64,000 nucleotides of DNA from Anaerolineae bacterium (GCA_013178095.1 JABLXK010000004.1:1-64000); one strand, 5' to 3'; positions 24,947 through 33,474 are shown, counted from the first letter of the stretch. The notes: a model not told the origin generated them from the letters alone. A program made the numbers and translations.

Positions 24947-27049
24947 ATGTTGGCAAAAAAAATCGAGGAGTTCCTCAGAAATAACAAGATTCTGCATGTG
25001 GCCGCACCTGTAGGATTGGGGTTTGTTATATTCCTATCTTTGGTACTTCCGATTTCATTGCGTTCTTCAACTTCCCTGCTGGATATCGGCGACGTGGCTT
25101 TTCAGGATATCCATGCACCGCGCACATTCAGCTACGAGAGCCAAATTCTAACCGAGGAAGCCCGCACGGAGGCTGAAAAATCAGTCCAGCCGGTTTACCT
25201 GCCTGCCGACCCTTCCATCACCCGCAAGCAAGTTGAAAAACTGCGCGTCGTGTTGAATTACATCAGCGCCATCCGTTCGGATATTTTTGCCACTTTGGGT
25301 CAGAAGATCGAGGATCTCCAGAAGATCTCAGACCTGAAAATCAGCGGGGACGTGGCCGAAACCATTCTTTCTCTGGACGACGCGCGATGGGCGGCGGTTC
25401 AAGAAGAATCGCTCTATTTATTGGAACAGGTCATGCGCAACTCGATTCGCGAAGATCAGATTGCAAACATGCAGCGCAATCTCTCCACGCAAATCAGCTT
25501 CGACTTCAGCGATTCGGAAAGCGAGATCATCAATGACATTGTCTCGCAATTGATCACAGCCAACAGCCTTTACAGCAACGACGCCACCTCTGCTTCCATT
25601 GAAACAGCCCGCAGCAAGGTGGAACCGGTAATAAAGAAATTTGTTGCGGGCGAGATCATTGTGAGCAGCGGCGAGGTGATTGATCCGTTGGACTGGGAAG
25701 CTTTACAGGAGCTGGGATACACTGAGCCGAAAAATAAAGCGCTGGATTACATTTCCGCCGGGTTGATCACTGTCGTGATCCTTATTTACAACGTGTTATA
25801 TATCCGCCGCATCCGGCAAACTTCCGGCAAGAAAATTCAGGATCTGCCTGTCATAGCGATCACTTTTCTTTTATTCTTGTTTACAGCCAAGCTGATCATT
25901 CCCAACCATACTATTCTGCCCTACCTGTTCCCGGTTGCGGCATTTGGACTGGCAATTTCCAGCCTGTATGATTACGAGACCGGCTTGATTTTTTCCATTT
26001 CTCTTTCAATATTGGCAGCATTTAATGAAGGCAGCACTGTTGATCTTGCGTTTTATTATTTTCTGCCCACCTCGATTGGCATCTTTGTGCTGGGCCGCGG
26101 CCGCAGGATCACCACCTTCTTCATGGCAGGCCTGGCGATTGGCCTAAGCGGCGCTGCCATGGTCATCTCCTACCGCCTGTTGAATTCCTATCTGGATTTC
26201 ACGGGGGTGAGCACTTTAATTGGCGCCGCTTTCATAAATGGCTTTGGTTCGGTCAGTCTGACCTTGATTATTCAATTCATACTCTCGCAGGTAACCGGAA
26301 AAGTAACCGCACTGCAATTGATGGACCTGGCGCGGCCGGATCACCCGCTGCTGCAGGAATTGCTGCTCAACGCCCCCGGTTCATACCAGCACAGCCTGCA
26401 GGTTTCCAACCTGGCTGAGCAAGCGGCTAAGATGATCAATTGCGACGCGCTTCTGACCCGCGTTGGAGCGCTTTATCACGACGTCGGGAAGTTAAAGAAC
26501 CCGCAGTTTTTCATTGAAAACCAACCGGTAAACCAGATCAACACGCATGACAAAGTGAATCCGGTGCTGGCGTCCAAGACCATTGTCAAGCACGTTGAGG
26601 ATGGCCTGCAACTAGCCCAGCAATATAATCTTCCCCCACAGATACGAGCCTTCATCCGCGAACATCATGCAACTTCTCTAACTCGTTATCAATACAACAT
26701 GGCAGTGAAAAAAGCCGGTTCGGAAGATAAAGTGGATGCCGCGGCTTTCCGCTACCCCGGACCCAATCCAGCCTCCAAGGAGACAGCATTATTGATGATG
26801 GCTGATGGCTGCGAAGCGCGCGTACGTGCTGAATCTCCCAAAAACGTCGAGGAGATTGCGCAAATTGTTGACTCCGCCATCGACCATTACTTGAACCGCG
26901 GATTTTTATCCCAAACCGACCTTACCCTAAATGATTTGCGCCTGGTAAAACAGTCTTTTGTGAAAACTCTGAAAAATACCTATCACCAGCGCATAAAGTA
27001 TCCAGAAAATCCTGTTGAAAATGAAAAGACCGGCAAGTCCGGAGGATGA
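24947..27049 (+). CDS. PgpH-like 7TM-HD phosphodiesterase
   Basis: 700 aa. After a first membrane segment (VAAPVGLGFVIFLSLVLP) comes a roughly 240-residue extracytoplasmic domain of the 7TMR-HDED type, then seven hydrophobic helices (about residues 268-445), then a cytosolic HD domain: LLLNAPGSYQHSLQVSNLAE, ALYHDVGKLKNPQFF (His-Asp near residue 510) and IREHHATSL. This matches PgpH/YqfF of Gram-positives, which hydrolyses cyclic di-AMP. It precedes ybeY and dgkA exactly as in Bacillus (yqfF-yqfG-dgkA), a strong contextual match. c-di-AMP as substrate is inferred from the family. Confidence 0.92.
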   Translation: MLAKKIEEFLRNNKILHVAAPVGLGFVIFLSLVLPISLRSSTSLLDIGDVAFQDIHAPRTFSYESQILTEEARTEAEKSVQPVYLPADPSITRKQVEKLRVVLNYISAIRSDIFATLGQKIEDLQKISDLKISGDVAETILSLDDARWAAVQEESLYLLEQVMRNSIREDQIANMQRNLSTQISFDFSDSESEIINDIVSQLITANSLYSNDATSASIETARSKVEPVIKKFVAGEIIVSSGEVIDPLDWEALQELGYTEPKNKALDYISAGLITVVILIYNVLYIRRIRQTSGKKIQDLPVIAITFLLFLFTAKLIIPNHTILPYLFPVAAFGLAISSLYDYETGLIFSISLSILAAFNEGSTVDLAFYYFLPTSIGIFVLGRGRRITTFFMAGLAIGLSGAAMVISYRLLNSYLDFTGVSTLIGAAFINGFGSVSLTLIIQFILSQVTGKVTALQLMDLARPDHPLLQELLLNAPGSYQHSLQVSNLAEQAAKMINCDALLTRVGALYHDVGKLKNPQFFIENQPVNQINTHDKVNPVLASKTIVKHVEDGLQLAQQYNLPPQIRAFIREHHATSLTRYQYNMAVKKAGSEDKVDAAAFRYPGPNPASKETALLMMADGCEARVRAESPKNVEEIAQIVDSAIDHYLNRGFLSQTDLTLNDLRLVKQSFVKTLKNTYHQRIKYPENPVENEKTGKSGG

Positions 27050-27056
27050 TTTTTAT

Positions 27057-27500
27057 ATGGTCACTTTTCAAATTAAAAAAGAATTTCAACCTGATTTTTT
27101 GGAGGAAAACCTGCAAGCCTGGGTTAGAAAGACGTTTGAATACCTGGATGTGAATCAATGCGATCTTTCTATCGTAATCGGCAACAACGCAGAAATTCAC
27201 CAGCTCAACCGTGAATACCGGCATATCGATGCACCCACGGATGTACTCTCATTTGCCTACGACATGCGCGACCCCGAAACCAACGCCCGCTACCTGGGCG
27301 ATATCGTCATCTCGGCCGAGAAAGTATACGAACAAGCGCGGACAGCCGGGCACAGCTATCAAATGGAATCCTGTATTTTAATCGTTCACGGGATCCTGCA
27401 CCTGCTGGGCTATGACCACGAGGAAGAATCGGACGAAGTTGTGATGTTCCCGCTGCAGGAAAAAATCGTTAAAGCGGTATTTGAAAATGCAAAATCATAA
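27057..27500 (+). CDS. ybeY: Endoribonuclease YbeY
   Basis: 147 aa from the ATG at 27057, which has GGAGG 11 bases upstream; the track's earlier ATG overlaps the previous gene. Zinc motif HGILHLLGYDH (HxxxHxxxxxH) is intact, and APTDVLSFAYDMRDPE with YLGDIVIS precede it. YbeY is a single-strand endoribonuclease needed for maturation of the 16S rRNA 3' end and for ribosome quality control. It overlaps the dgkA start, so expression is coupled. Confidence 0.96.
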   Translation: MVTFQIKKEFQPDFLEENLQAWVRKTFEYLDVNQCDLSIVIGNNAEIHQLNREYRHIDAPTDVLSFAYDMRDPETNARYLGDIVISAEKVYEQARTAGHSYQMESCILIVHGILHLLGYDHEEESDEVVMFPLQEKIVKAVFENAKS

Positions 27501-27864
27501 AAACCAGGGTTTCCGCGCCGCTTTCAGGAATGCGTTCCTGGGCTTTCATTATGCGTTATCAACGGAAAAGAATCTTAAGCGTCATTTTGCCGCCGGAATC
27601 CTGGCCATTGCTGCCGGTTTGATCCTTCAGATTTCGCTTATTGAGTGGTGCATTATTATGTTGACGATCAACACGGTGATCGTGGCGGAGTTGTTGAATA
27701 CCGCATTGGAATACACAGTGGATATCGCCAGCCCGGAAAAACGCGAAATGGCGCGCCGCGCCAAGGACGTCAGCGCCGCGGCTGTGCTGGTCACAGCCTC
27801 CTGCTCCGTGATCGTCGGCTTGCTGATCTATTTACCGAAAATTCTCCCCCTGGTTGGTTTCTAA
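27487..27864 (+). CDS. dgkA: Diacylglycerol/undecaprenol kinase DgkA
   Basis: 125 aa integral membrane kinase. The family motif AELLNTALEYTVDI, with RAKDVSAAAVLV after it, is unmistakable, and three hydrophobic helices are present. In Gram-positive bacteria this protein is an undecaprenol kinase feeding the cell-wall lipid carrier pool. I chose the ATG at 27487 over the TTG at 27481; both overlap ybeY. The order pgpH-ybeY-dgkA is conserved with Firmicutes. Confidence 0.93.
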   Translation: MQNHKNQGFRAAFRNAFLGFHYALSTEKNLKRHFAAGILAIAAGLILQISLIEWCIIMLTINTVIVAELLNTALEYTVDIASPEKREMARRAKDVSAAAVLVTASCSVIVGLLIYLPKILPLVGF

Positions 27865-27873
27865 CCTTTTTTG

Positions 27874-28524
27874 TTATAGATATTCGCGCAGATTATGCTC
27901 AACCGCATAGGCTGCTGCCTCAGCGCGATTGCTGACGCCTAATTTGGAAAGAATGCTGCTGACATAATTGCGAACGGTACCCTCCCCCAGATAAAGCGCC
28001 TGGGCGATTTCGCGGTTGGTCTTACCCTCTGAAACCAGTTTGAGCACCATTTTTTCCTGCTGGCTTAGATTGAGGAATGAAGCGGCTTCTTCCTCCTTTA
28101 CGGCTTTGCGGACTTCCTGGAATACTCTTTGCGTCACCGCCGGGTCCAGCGACGCTTCGCCGCGCGCAACCGCTTCGAGCGATTTGATTAAACCTTCCGA
28201 ATCGATCTGCTTGAGAACGTAACCGGAAGCGCCAGCTTTAATAGCAGAAAACAACATTTCGTCTTCTGCGTATGACGTCAGCATCAATACTTTCGTGTCG
28301 GGATGCACGCGTTTGATTTCTTCGCAGGCTTCGATGCCGGATTTACCCGGTAGGCGGATATCCATCAACACAATATCGGGGTTATAGGTTTCCACCTGCG
28401 CAACCGCTTCCTTGGCATTGCCGGCTTCACCAACCACTTCATATTGGGAATATTGCTCGAGCAGGCTGCGCATTCCGATGCGGACAACTTCATGATCATC
28501 GACAATTACAATTCGAATTTTCAA
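27874..28524 (-). CDS. NarL/LuxR-family response regulator
   Basis: 216 aa. Receiver domain: DDHEVVRIGMRSLL, phospho-acceptor Asp in DIVLMDIRLPGKSG, TSYAEDE and VLKQID. C-terminal LuxR-type helix-turn-helix: LSQQEKMVLKLVSEGKTNREIA then GTVRNYVSSILSKLGV. The start is a TTG at 28524 with AAAGGG 8 bases upstream. No sensor kinase is adjacent, so it is an orphan regulator here. It ends 10 bases from dgkA on the other strand. Target genes are unknown. Confidence 0.93.
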   Translation of the reverse strand: MKIRIVIVDDHEVVRIGMRSLLEQYSQYEVVGEAGNAKEAVAQVETYNPDIVLMDIRLPGKSGIEACEEIKRVHPDTKVLMLTSYAEDEMLFSAIKAGASGYVLKQIDSEGLIKSLEAVARGEASLDPAVTQRVFQEVRKAVKEEEAASFLNLSQQEKMVLKLVSEGKTNREIAQALYLGEGTVRNYVSSILSKLGVSNRAEAAAYAVEHNLREYL

Positions 28525-28550
28525 TAGAGTAACCCTTTCTGTTATCTATT

Positions 28551-29312
28551 TTATTCCAGTATCAATGAAACCGGGCAATGATCTGAACCAAGTACTTCTG
28601 AGTGAACAACCACGTCTTTGGTGCGTTCCATAATTCCTTTTGTGACGAGATAGTAATCCAGGCGCCAGCCGATATCCTTGGACCTTGCGTTGAAGCGGTA
28701 AGTCCACCAGGTATATTTGATAACGTCCGGATAAATCCGGCGAAACGCGTCAATAAACCCATGTTCCAAATACCGGTCAATCCAGGCGCGTTCCTCCGGC
28801 AGAAATCCGGTATTTTTCTCGTTGGCTTTCGGATTTTTAAGGTCTATCTCCTTGTGCGCCGTATTGAAATCGCCGGTAATGATAATTTCTTTACCGTTTT
28901 TTTGCATTTGGTCGCAAAGATCGAGCAGGTATGCGTAAAAGTCCAGTTTATACGGAACGCGGGCGTTCTCTTCCCCGCCGTTGGGGAAGTAGATATTGAA
29001 TAATTCAAAGTCCGGATAGACGCAGCGGATCACGCGCCCTTCATTATCGAATCGCTCTTCTCCAAGCCCGAGAATAAATTCCGGGGAGGTGTTGCGATAC
29101 AAAACCGCCGTTCCGCTGTAACCTGGGCGCTGGGCAGGGTTGAAAACGCATTGGTATCCGATTCGGTTGATCGCTTCAACGTCGATCTGGTCTTCTTTGG
29201 CTTTGATCTCCTGCAAGCAGACAATTTCAGCCTGATTGCTTTGGATCCAATCCAAAAAATTCTTGCCAGTTGCCGCTCGTATGCCGTTGATATTCCAGGT
29301 GGTAATTTTCAT
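28551..29312 (-). CDS. xth: Exodeoxyribonuclease III
   Basis: 253 aa member of the exonuclease-endonuclease-phosphatase superfamily. MKITTWNINGIRAA, VCLQEIKAKEDQI, ITGDFNTAHKEID and GSDHCPVSLIL carry the metal and catalytic residues of the ExoIII/ExoA family. It acts as an AP endonuclease and 3' repair phosphodiesterase in base excision repair. It is transcribed toward the response regulator gene with a 26-base gap and diverges from the LysM peptidase gene. Confidence 0.95.
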   Translation of the reverse strand: MKITTWNINGIRAATGKNFLDWIQSNQAEIVCLQEIKAKEDQIDVEAINRIGYQCVFNPAQRPGYSGTAVLYRNTSPEFILGLGEERFDNEGRVIRCVYPDFELFNIYFPNGGEENARVPYKLDFYAYLLDLCDQMQKNGKEIIITGDFNTAHKEIDLKNPKANEKNTGFLPEERAWIDRYLEHGFIDAFRRIYPDVIKYTWWTYRFNARSKDIGWRLDYYLVTKGIMERTKDVVVHSEVLGSDHCPVSLILE

Positions 29313-29343
29313 GTTCTCTCAGTATGGTAAACTTATTTGGTTA

Positions 29344-29349
29344 ATTATA
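29344..29349 (-). promoter_or_regulatory. Candidate -10 element for xth
   Basis: The minus strand reads TATAAT at 29349-29344, 31 bases before the xth ATG. No good -35 was found at 16-18 bases. The same AT-rich gap must also hold the promoter of the divergent peptidase gene. Confidence 0.4.
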
Positions 29350-29380
29350 TTGAAGTACTTTTCAAGAGCAATCTCATAAT

Positions 29381-30790
29381 ATGGCGCTCAAAAGAACCCT
29401 AAGCATTATTATAGCTTTAATGTTTTTATTGACTTCAATAAAAACCGTTATCGGGCAGGATGAGCCGACCGTTCCCATTTATATCGTTCAATCCGGAGAA
29501 AACCTCACTGAAATCGCTGAAAGATTCGGCATCAGTGTTCAGGATTTAATCAACGCCAACGCCATCACCGATTCCAATCTCATTTCCGCCGGTACGCAAT
29601 TAATCATCCCTGGAATCACCGGCATCAGCGGTGTGCTGACCACCACCCCGGTTGAATTTGGTGAAACATACGCTACCATTCTAAGACGGTACCGGATCAG
29701 CGCGGAAAATTTTCAAAAGTTGAACGCAATAACCAGCCCCGCGGAAATATATATCGGTTCCAATTTAATCCTCCCCCAAGAAGATGGAGAAAACGCTTTC
29801 AACAGTTCCGTAGTAATTCAGCAGGATGGTTCACTCTTGGAAGCGGCAATCCGAAGCAAGCAAAATCCCTGGCAGCTCGCGCGCGTCAATAAAGTTGCGC
29901 CTGCCCAGGTTCTGCCAAATGACGTTTTGTTTTATTTTGCTTCCGACCAGCAAGGTTTTCATTCGACAATTTCTGAGCACATCTCCAAAGTCGAACTGTC
30001 TCCGCTGCCGGCAGTCCAGGGACACACAACCGATATCCGCATATATACGGACCAGACAGGCAGCATCAGCGGCTCTTTGGGTGATTACCAGTTGAATTTT
30101 TTCCGCGACGCATCCGGTCAATTCTATTATGCGCTGCAGGGCATCCACGCCATGGCGCAGCCCGGATTGCTGCCGCTCAAACTCACCGGTCAATTTGATA
30201 ATGGCGACACGTTTTCCAGCGAGCAGATGATGCTGATGGAATCCGGAAATTATGCGAATGAAACACTATCAGTCGAGCAAACCACCATCGATCAGGCAAC
30301 CATTGAAAATGAGAATGCGGCGATTGCCCAAATCCTGGCGCCGATTACCTCCGAAAAATTGTGGTCGGGGAACTTCCGTTTTCCGGTGGATGGAAAGCTG
30401 GAAGACAATACCATTGGATTCTCTTCTTATTTCGGGAATCGCCGTTCATATAACAACGGGCAATACAAAGGTTTTCACGGCGGGCTCGATTTTCTGGTAG
30501 TGGTGATGAGTTTCAACGTATACGCCCCGGCTCCCGGCACGGTGGTTTACACCGGAAAAATGGACATCCGCGGAAACACGATTTTCATCGATCACGGCCA
30601 GGGTATCTACACCGGATACGCCCATTTGAAAGAAATTGACGTCAATGTGGGCGACCGAGTGGAGACCGGCCAATTGATCGGTTTGATTGGCGCCACCGGA
30701 CGGGTGACCGGGCCGCATCTGCACTGGGATGTTTGGGTGAATGGAAATACTGTCGATCCATTTGACTGGGTGGATAATACCTACCCGTAG
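29381..30790 (+). CDS. Secreted LysM/M23 peptidase
   Basis: 469 aa. An N-terminal signal peptide ends near residue 25 (VIGQDEP). LysM repeats follow: YIVQSGENLTEIAERFGIS with LINANA at about 33-77, and a second, more divergent one ending LPQEDG near 131. The C-terminal M23 (lysostaphin-type) domain has HGGLDFLVV and GPHLHWDVWVNG with the HxH zinc motif. It should bind peptidoglycan and cut peptide crosslinks, or act as a regulator of amidases if inactive; the zinc ligands appear intact. It stands alone between xth and the uncharacterised module. Confidence 0.9.
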   Translation: MALKRTLSIIIALMFLLTSIKTVIGQDEPTVPIYIVQSGENLTEIAERFGISVQDLINANAITDSNLISAGTQLIIPGITGISGVLTTTPVEFGETYATILRRYRISAENFQKLNAITSPAEIYIGSNLILPQEDGENAFNSSVVIQQDGSLLEAAIRSKQNPWQLARVNKVAPAQVLPNDVLFYFASDQQGFHSTISEHISKVELSPLPAVQGHTTDIRIYTDQTGSISGSLGDYQLNFFRDASGQFYYALQGIHAMAQPGLLPLKLTGQFDNGDTFSSEQMMLMESGNYANETLSVEQTTIDQATIENENAAIAQILAPITSEKLWSGNFRFPVDGKLEDNTIGFSSYFGNRRSYNNGQYKGFHGGLDFLVVVMSFNVYAPAPGTVVYTGKMDIRGNTIFIDHGQGIYTGYAHLKEIDVNVGDRVETGQLIGLIGATGRVTGPHLHWDVWVNGNTVDPFDWVDNTYP

Positions 30791-30795
30791 CTAAT

Positions 30796-30801
30796 GTATA
30801 A
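30796..30801 (+). promoter_or_regulatory. Candidate -10 element of the uncharacterised two-gene module
   Basis: A perfect TATAAT directly after TG lies in the 47-base gap after the M23 peptidase. Transcription would start near 30808, about 30 bases before the ATG; AAAGGA lies in this leader but about 16 bases from the start. Confidence 0.45.
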
Positions 30802-30837
30802 TAATAAAGTTTTGAAAGGATTCTTATTCATAAGTTT

Positions 30838-32415
30838 ATGATCGCACCTGCATTATTGAACGATAATTATTGGACCGAGTTCAAAATTGAGCCGTCCGAT
30901 ATTGAATTTATCTATAACTTGTTAATGGAAAAAGCTGAACCGCTGCCTTCAGCGGTTTTGCTGCGAGAACTGATCAGCCATCGCATCGAACAACAGAAAA
31001 TCAGTATGCAGCAGCGAACCAAAGACAAGGGCGTTTATTACCTTCCAAAAGAACAATTTGAAAAAGGCGATCATCTTTTGTTCCCCGCATTGGATATGTG
31101 CACTGGCAAGGTCACTGCGGTCCGTGACGGTTTCAATCCGGAATTCGAAAATCTTAAAGTAATCGAAGTCAAAATGGATTCGGGAGAGATCCGATCCTTT
31201 GCCAGCAACCTGGCGGACCATGCGCTCAACACGGCTTATGAATTCAACGAGGAAGACCCCAGCCAAAAACCCGATGCGATTCTCGCAGCGCATGGCGACC
31301 TGCTGAAATCGCGTCTCTCTGATGCTTTGAAATCGCACGATGACCTCGTCAAGATTGCCGGAAGCTGGTTCCCACGTTCTCTGTTAGTGGATATCAGCGT
31401 AGGCCACCTGAACCTGGCAGAGGCAGTACTGGAAGAAGCTAACGGTGGACCAATTGCGATTGGCGAGTTAATGAAGCAGATTGAACTTGAATCCGACGTG
31501 GATGACAAGTTGCTGGAGTTCTCTTTTGACCTGGCTCTGCAGGATGATAAACGCTTTGATGAAGTCGGCCCGGCAGGAGAGACTCTGTGGTTCTTGCACG
31601 ACATGGAACCGGACGATGTCAAAGAAACCCCGGTATTTCTGAAATACACTCCCAAAGAATATTCTCATGAAAGCGTTCAGCAGTTCCTGGAGATGTTCGA
31701 AGGCAACCTTTACGACGAATGGGAAACCTGGGATTCGCCGCACCTATCTGAAAAAGAAATTTCCATCAGCCTGATCTACCCTCATTGGCGTTCAGGAACG
31801 CTGCCGTTATCCAATTCGCTCAAACAATTATTCCCCACAGCGCACGAAGCGCCGCGCGTGAATTTTACTTTTACCGATAGCTATACGCAAAAGAAATTCC
31901 CGGGCTGGGTGGTTCGCAATCAAAATTACATTTGCGGTTTAACGGATTGGTACGCGGATCACGAAATCATGCCGGGCAGCCTGATAAAAGTTCAAAAAGG
32001 AAGCCAACCCGGCGAGATATTAATCCATTACGACAAGAGCCGCCAGAACAAGGAATGGTTGAAGACTGTTTTGATCGGATCGGATAAAGGCATCGTATTT
32101 GCTATGCTGAAGCATAATATCAACGCCGAGTTCAACGAACGCATGGCGATTGCCATTCCGGACGTGGCTGCAGTGGATGAAATTTGGTCCAACCGCATTT
32201 ATGAAAAAGAACCGATCAATAAGACCATCCTGCGCATCACGCGCGAACTGGCCAAACTCAACCCGCAAGGCCAGGTGCACGCCCAGGAATTATACGCCGC
32301 GGTCAACGTTGTGCGGCGCTGCCCTCCCGGCCTGATCCTGGCGCAATTGCTGCAGGAACCACAGATCGCGCATCTGGGCGATTTATACTTCCGTTTCAGC
32401 GAGAAAGAAGCCTGA
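30838..32415 (+). CDS. Uncharacterised 525-aa protein with winged-helix-like segments
   Basis: I do not recognise this protein as a named family. The N-terminal 130 residues look like a helical cap followed by a small barrel (KGDHLLFPALDMCTGKVTAV then KVIEVKMDSGEIRSF). Residues about 205-260 (IGELMKQIELESDVDDKLLE then RFDEVGPAGETLWFLHDME) resemble a HARE-HTH-type winged helix. Residues about 340-440 are beta-rich and contain PGWVVRNQNYICGL and MPGSLIKVQKG, faintly like a DNA-binding pseudobarrel. The C-terminal 60 residues form another helical, wing-like unit. No signal peptide or membrane segment. It is followed 4 bases later by a small companion. A nucleic-acid-binding role is inferred only. 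Confidence 0.75.
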   Translation: MIAPALLNDNYWTEFKIEPSDIEFIYNLLMEKAEPLPSAVLLRELISHRIEQQKISMQQRTKDKGVYYLPKEQFEKGDHLLFPALDMCTGKVTAVRDGFNPEFENLKVIEVKMDSGEIRSFASNLADHALNTAYEFNEEDPSQKPDAILAAHGDLLKSRLSDALKSHDDLVKIAGSWFPRSLLVDISVGHLNLAEAVLEEANGGPIAIGELMKQIELESDVDDKLLEFSFDLALQDDKRFDEVGPAGETLWFLHDMEPDDVKETPVFLKYTPKEYSHESVQQFLEMFEGNLYDEWETWDSPHLSEKEISISLIYPHWRSGTLPLSNSLKQLFPTAHEAPRVNFTFTDSYTQKKFPGWVVRNQNYICGLTDWYADHEIMPGSLIKVQKGSQPGEILIHYDKSRQNKEWLKTVLIGSDKGIVFAMLKHNINAEFNERMAIAIPDVAAVDEIWSNRIYEKEPINKTILRITRELAKLNPQGQVHAQELYAAVNVVRRCPPGLILAQLLQEPQIAHLGDLYFRFSEKEA

Positions 32416-32419
32416 GTAT

Positions 32420-32860
32420 ATGACGGAACCTGTAAACCGCCCTTCTTTCGTAAGGCCAACTGTTGAAACTCTTTTCCACATCGATTTCGCATGGTGGAAA
32501 GATAACGATTCCAATTGGCGCATATTTCTGCAAAGCTACCTATGCGAAAAGCATCAGGAACTCTTCAAGAACCAGGCCGACGATGTGGTTATTGACGCTG
32601 TCGATCCTGTAACCGCCGAAGTCAAGCAGGTGGATGGTCTGCTGCACGAACTGATGAACCATTGCGCCAAACAACCGGAATTTATCGATGAGAACATGCC
32701 ACTGGTTGCCAAAGTATTTCGCATATTTTTAGCCAACGGCAACCACCCGCTGAATGCCATGCAATTGAGTGAAATGGTTAATCGCCCGGCGCTCACGGTG
32801 TTGACCACCCTGACCGGGCCGCAAATCTACAAAGGCATTCGAATTTTCCAGGAAGAATAA
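32420..32860 (+). CDS. Uncharacterised companion protein with a C-terminal HTH-like end
   Basis: 146 aa, no recognised family. The N-terminus (VRPTVETLFHIDFAWWKDND) is rich in aromatic residues, the centre is acidic, and the C-terminal 60 residues (NHPLNAMQLSEMVNRPALTV) read as a small winged helix-turn-helix. It starts 4 bases after the stop of the 525-aa gene, so the two are almost certainly co-transcribed and perhaps form a complex. A tRNA-Arg gene follows 47 bases later. Cytoplasmic. Confidence 0.7.
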   Translation: MTEPVNRPSFVRPTVETLFHIDFAWWKDNDSNWRIFLQSYLCEKHQELFKNQADDVVIDAVDPVTAEVKQVDGLLHELMNHCAKQPEFIDENMPLVAKVFRIFLANGNHPLNAMQLSEMVNRPALTVLTTLTGPQIYKGIRIFQEE

Positions 32861-32883
32861 CCTGCTTAACCTAAAAAAGCATA

Positions 32884-32889
32884 TATAAT
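32884..32889 (+). promoter_or_regulatory. Candidate -10 element for tRNA-Arg
   Basis: A perfect TATAAT lies 18 bases before the mature tRNA 5' end, placing transcription start about 11 bases upstream of the tRNA. The -35 region is poor. Confidence 0.45.
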
Positions 32890-32907
32890 AACATTCGTTC
32901 CATTCAT

Positions 32908-32981
32908 GCCCTCGTAGCGCAACTGGACAGCGCATCGGACTTCTAATCCGGCGGTTGTGGGTTCGAGTCCCACCGGGGGCG
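32908..32981 (+). tRNA. tRNA-Arg(UCU)
   Basis: 74 nt without encoded CCA. Acceptor arms GCCCTCG and CGGGGGC pair over seven positions with one T-G pair. The anticodon stem TCGGA/TCCGG encloses CTTCTAA, with anticodon TCT at 32942-32944, reading AGA. The T arm GTGGG TTCGAGT CCCAC is perfect. The 19 bases from the T loop through the acceptor are repeated just downstream. Confidence 0.96.
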
Positions 32982-33126
32982 CTATTTATTTAACATCAGG
33001 CGGCCGCGGGTTTCCTCTGCGAGGACAGGCGAGTCCCACCGGGGGCGCTATTTTATTAACATCAGGCGGCTGCGGGTTTCCTCTGCGAGGACAGGCGATC
33101 CCCAAAGGGTTTAACATTAGACGGCC
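32965..33126 (+). repeat. 66-bp tandem repeat that includes the 3' end of tRNA-Arg
   Basis: Copy 1 (32965-33030) starts inside the T loop of the tRNA and copy 2 (33031-33096) repeats it with 63 of 66 bases identical. A shortened third copy (33097-33126) keeps GATCCCC at one end and TTTAACATTAGACGGCC at the other. Each full unit carries the tRNA 3' piece GAGTCCCACCGGGGGCGC and a small CCTC-TGC-GAGG hairpin. No integrase or terminal repeats are nearby. The third copy lacks the tRNA portion. Confidence 0.9.
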
Positions 33127-33248
33127 AAAGATTGCATCAGTATGGTTTGGTAGTAGCGGGTATTTTGGTAATTTTCCGATTTTTTCCCTAAACCCTGCTT
33201 TTTCTCAATAAAGGCTTGTATGCGGTTTATTAATATGATTGAGTTTGT
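33127..33248. other. Non-coding spacer after the repeat array
   Basis: About 120 bases between the tRNA repeat array and the riboswitch promoter. I see no supported gene, hairpin or repeat in it. Confidence 0.6.
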
Positions 33249-33277
33249 TTGACAATTTCGTGTTTTGGTGCTAAATT
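33249..33277 (+). promoter_or_regulatory. Sigma-70-type promoter reading into the c-di-GMP riboswitches
   Basis: A perfect TTGACA (33249-33254) and TAAATT (33272-33277) are 17 bases apart. Transcription would begin near 33284, about 15 bases before the first aptamer, so the riboswitches form the leader of the protease mRNA. Confidence 0.75.
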
Positions 33278-33299
33278 AATAGCAGAAAATTAAAAATAG

Positions 33300-33392
33300 A
33301 GACCGACAAAGGCAAAACCAGCGAAAGCTGGCGACGCAAAGCTATGGGTCTACAGTTGCTATGGCAACCACGACCGCCAGGCCGCCGAAATT
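33300..33392 (+). promoter_or_regulatory. Cyclic di-GMP-I (GEMM-I) riboswitch, first copy
   Basis: The aptamer carries the GEMM-I core: GGCAAAACCAGC, a GAAA tetraloop, GCTGGCGACGCAAAGC, then GGGTCTACAG, and GCCAGGCCGCCGAAA at the 3' side. The CCAGC/GCTGG stem with GAAA cap and the following GACGCAAAGC segment that contacts the second messenger are diagnostic. It is followed 20 bases later by its own terminator. The family assignment is by recognition of conserved bases; a covariance-model search would be decisive. Confidence 0.88.
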
Positions 33393-33412
33393 CTGATGAT
33401 AATTCCCTGCGG

Positions 33413-33442
33413 ACCTGGTATAAAGCCAGGTTTTTATTTTTA
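33413..33442 (+). terminator. Terminator of the first riboswitch
   Basis: ACCTGG, a 7-base loop TATAAAG, then CCAGGT and a T-rich tract (TTTTTATTTTT). The CCTGG arm is complementary to CCAGG in the aptamer's 3' strand and GACC to its GGTC, so an alternative antiterminator is possible. Confidence 0.82.
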
Positions 33443-33474
33443 ATCAACGGAAGATGATGTAGTTTAAAAACAGA

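Noticed and set aside
32965-33126. CRISPR-like array
   Set aside because: Two direct copies with no distinct spacers and no cas genes nearby; the unit contains tRNA sequence.
32957-33211. 84-aa ORF after the tRNA with repeated GGRGFPLRGQ-like segments
   Set aside because: It is read through the tRNA-derived tandem repeat; the repeats are in DNA, and it has no ribosome binding site.
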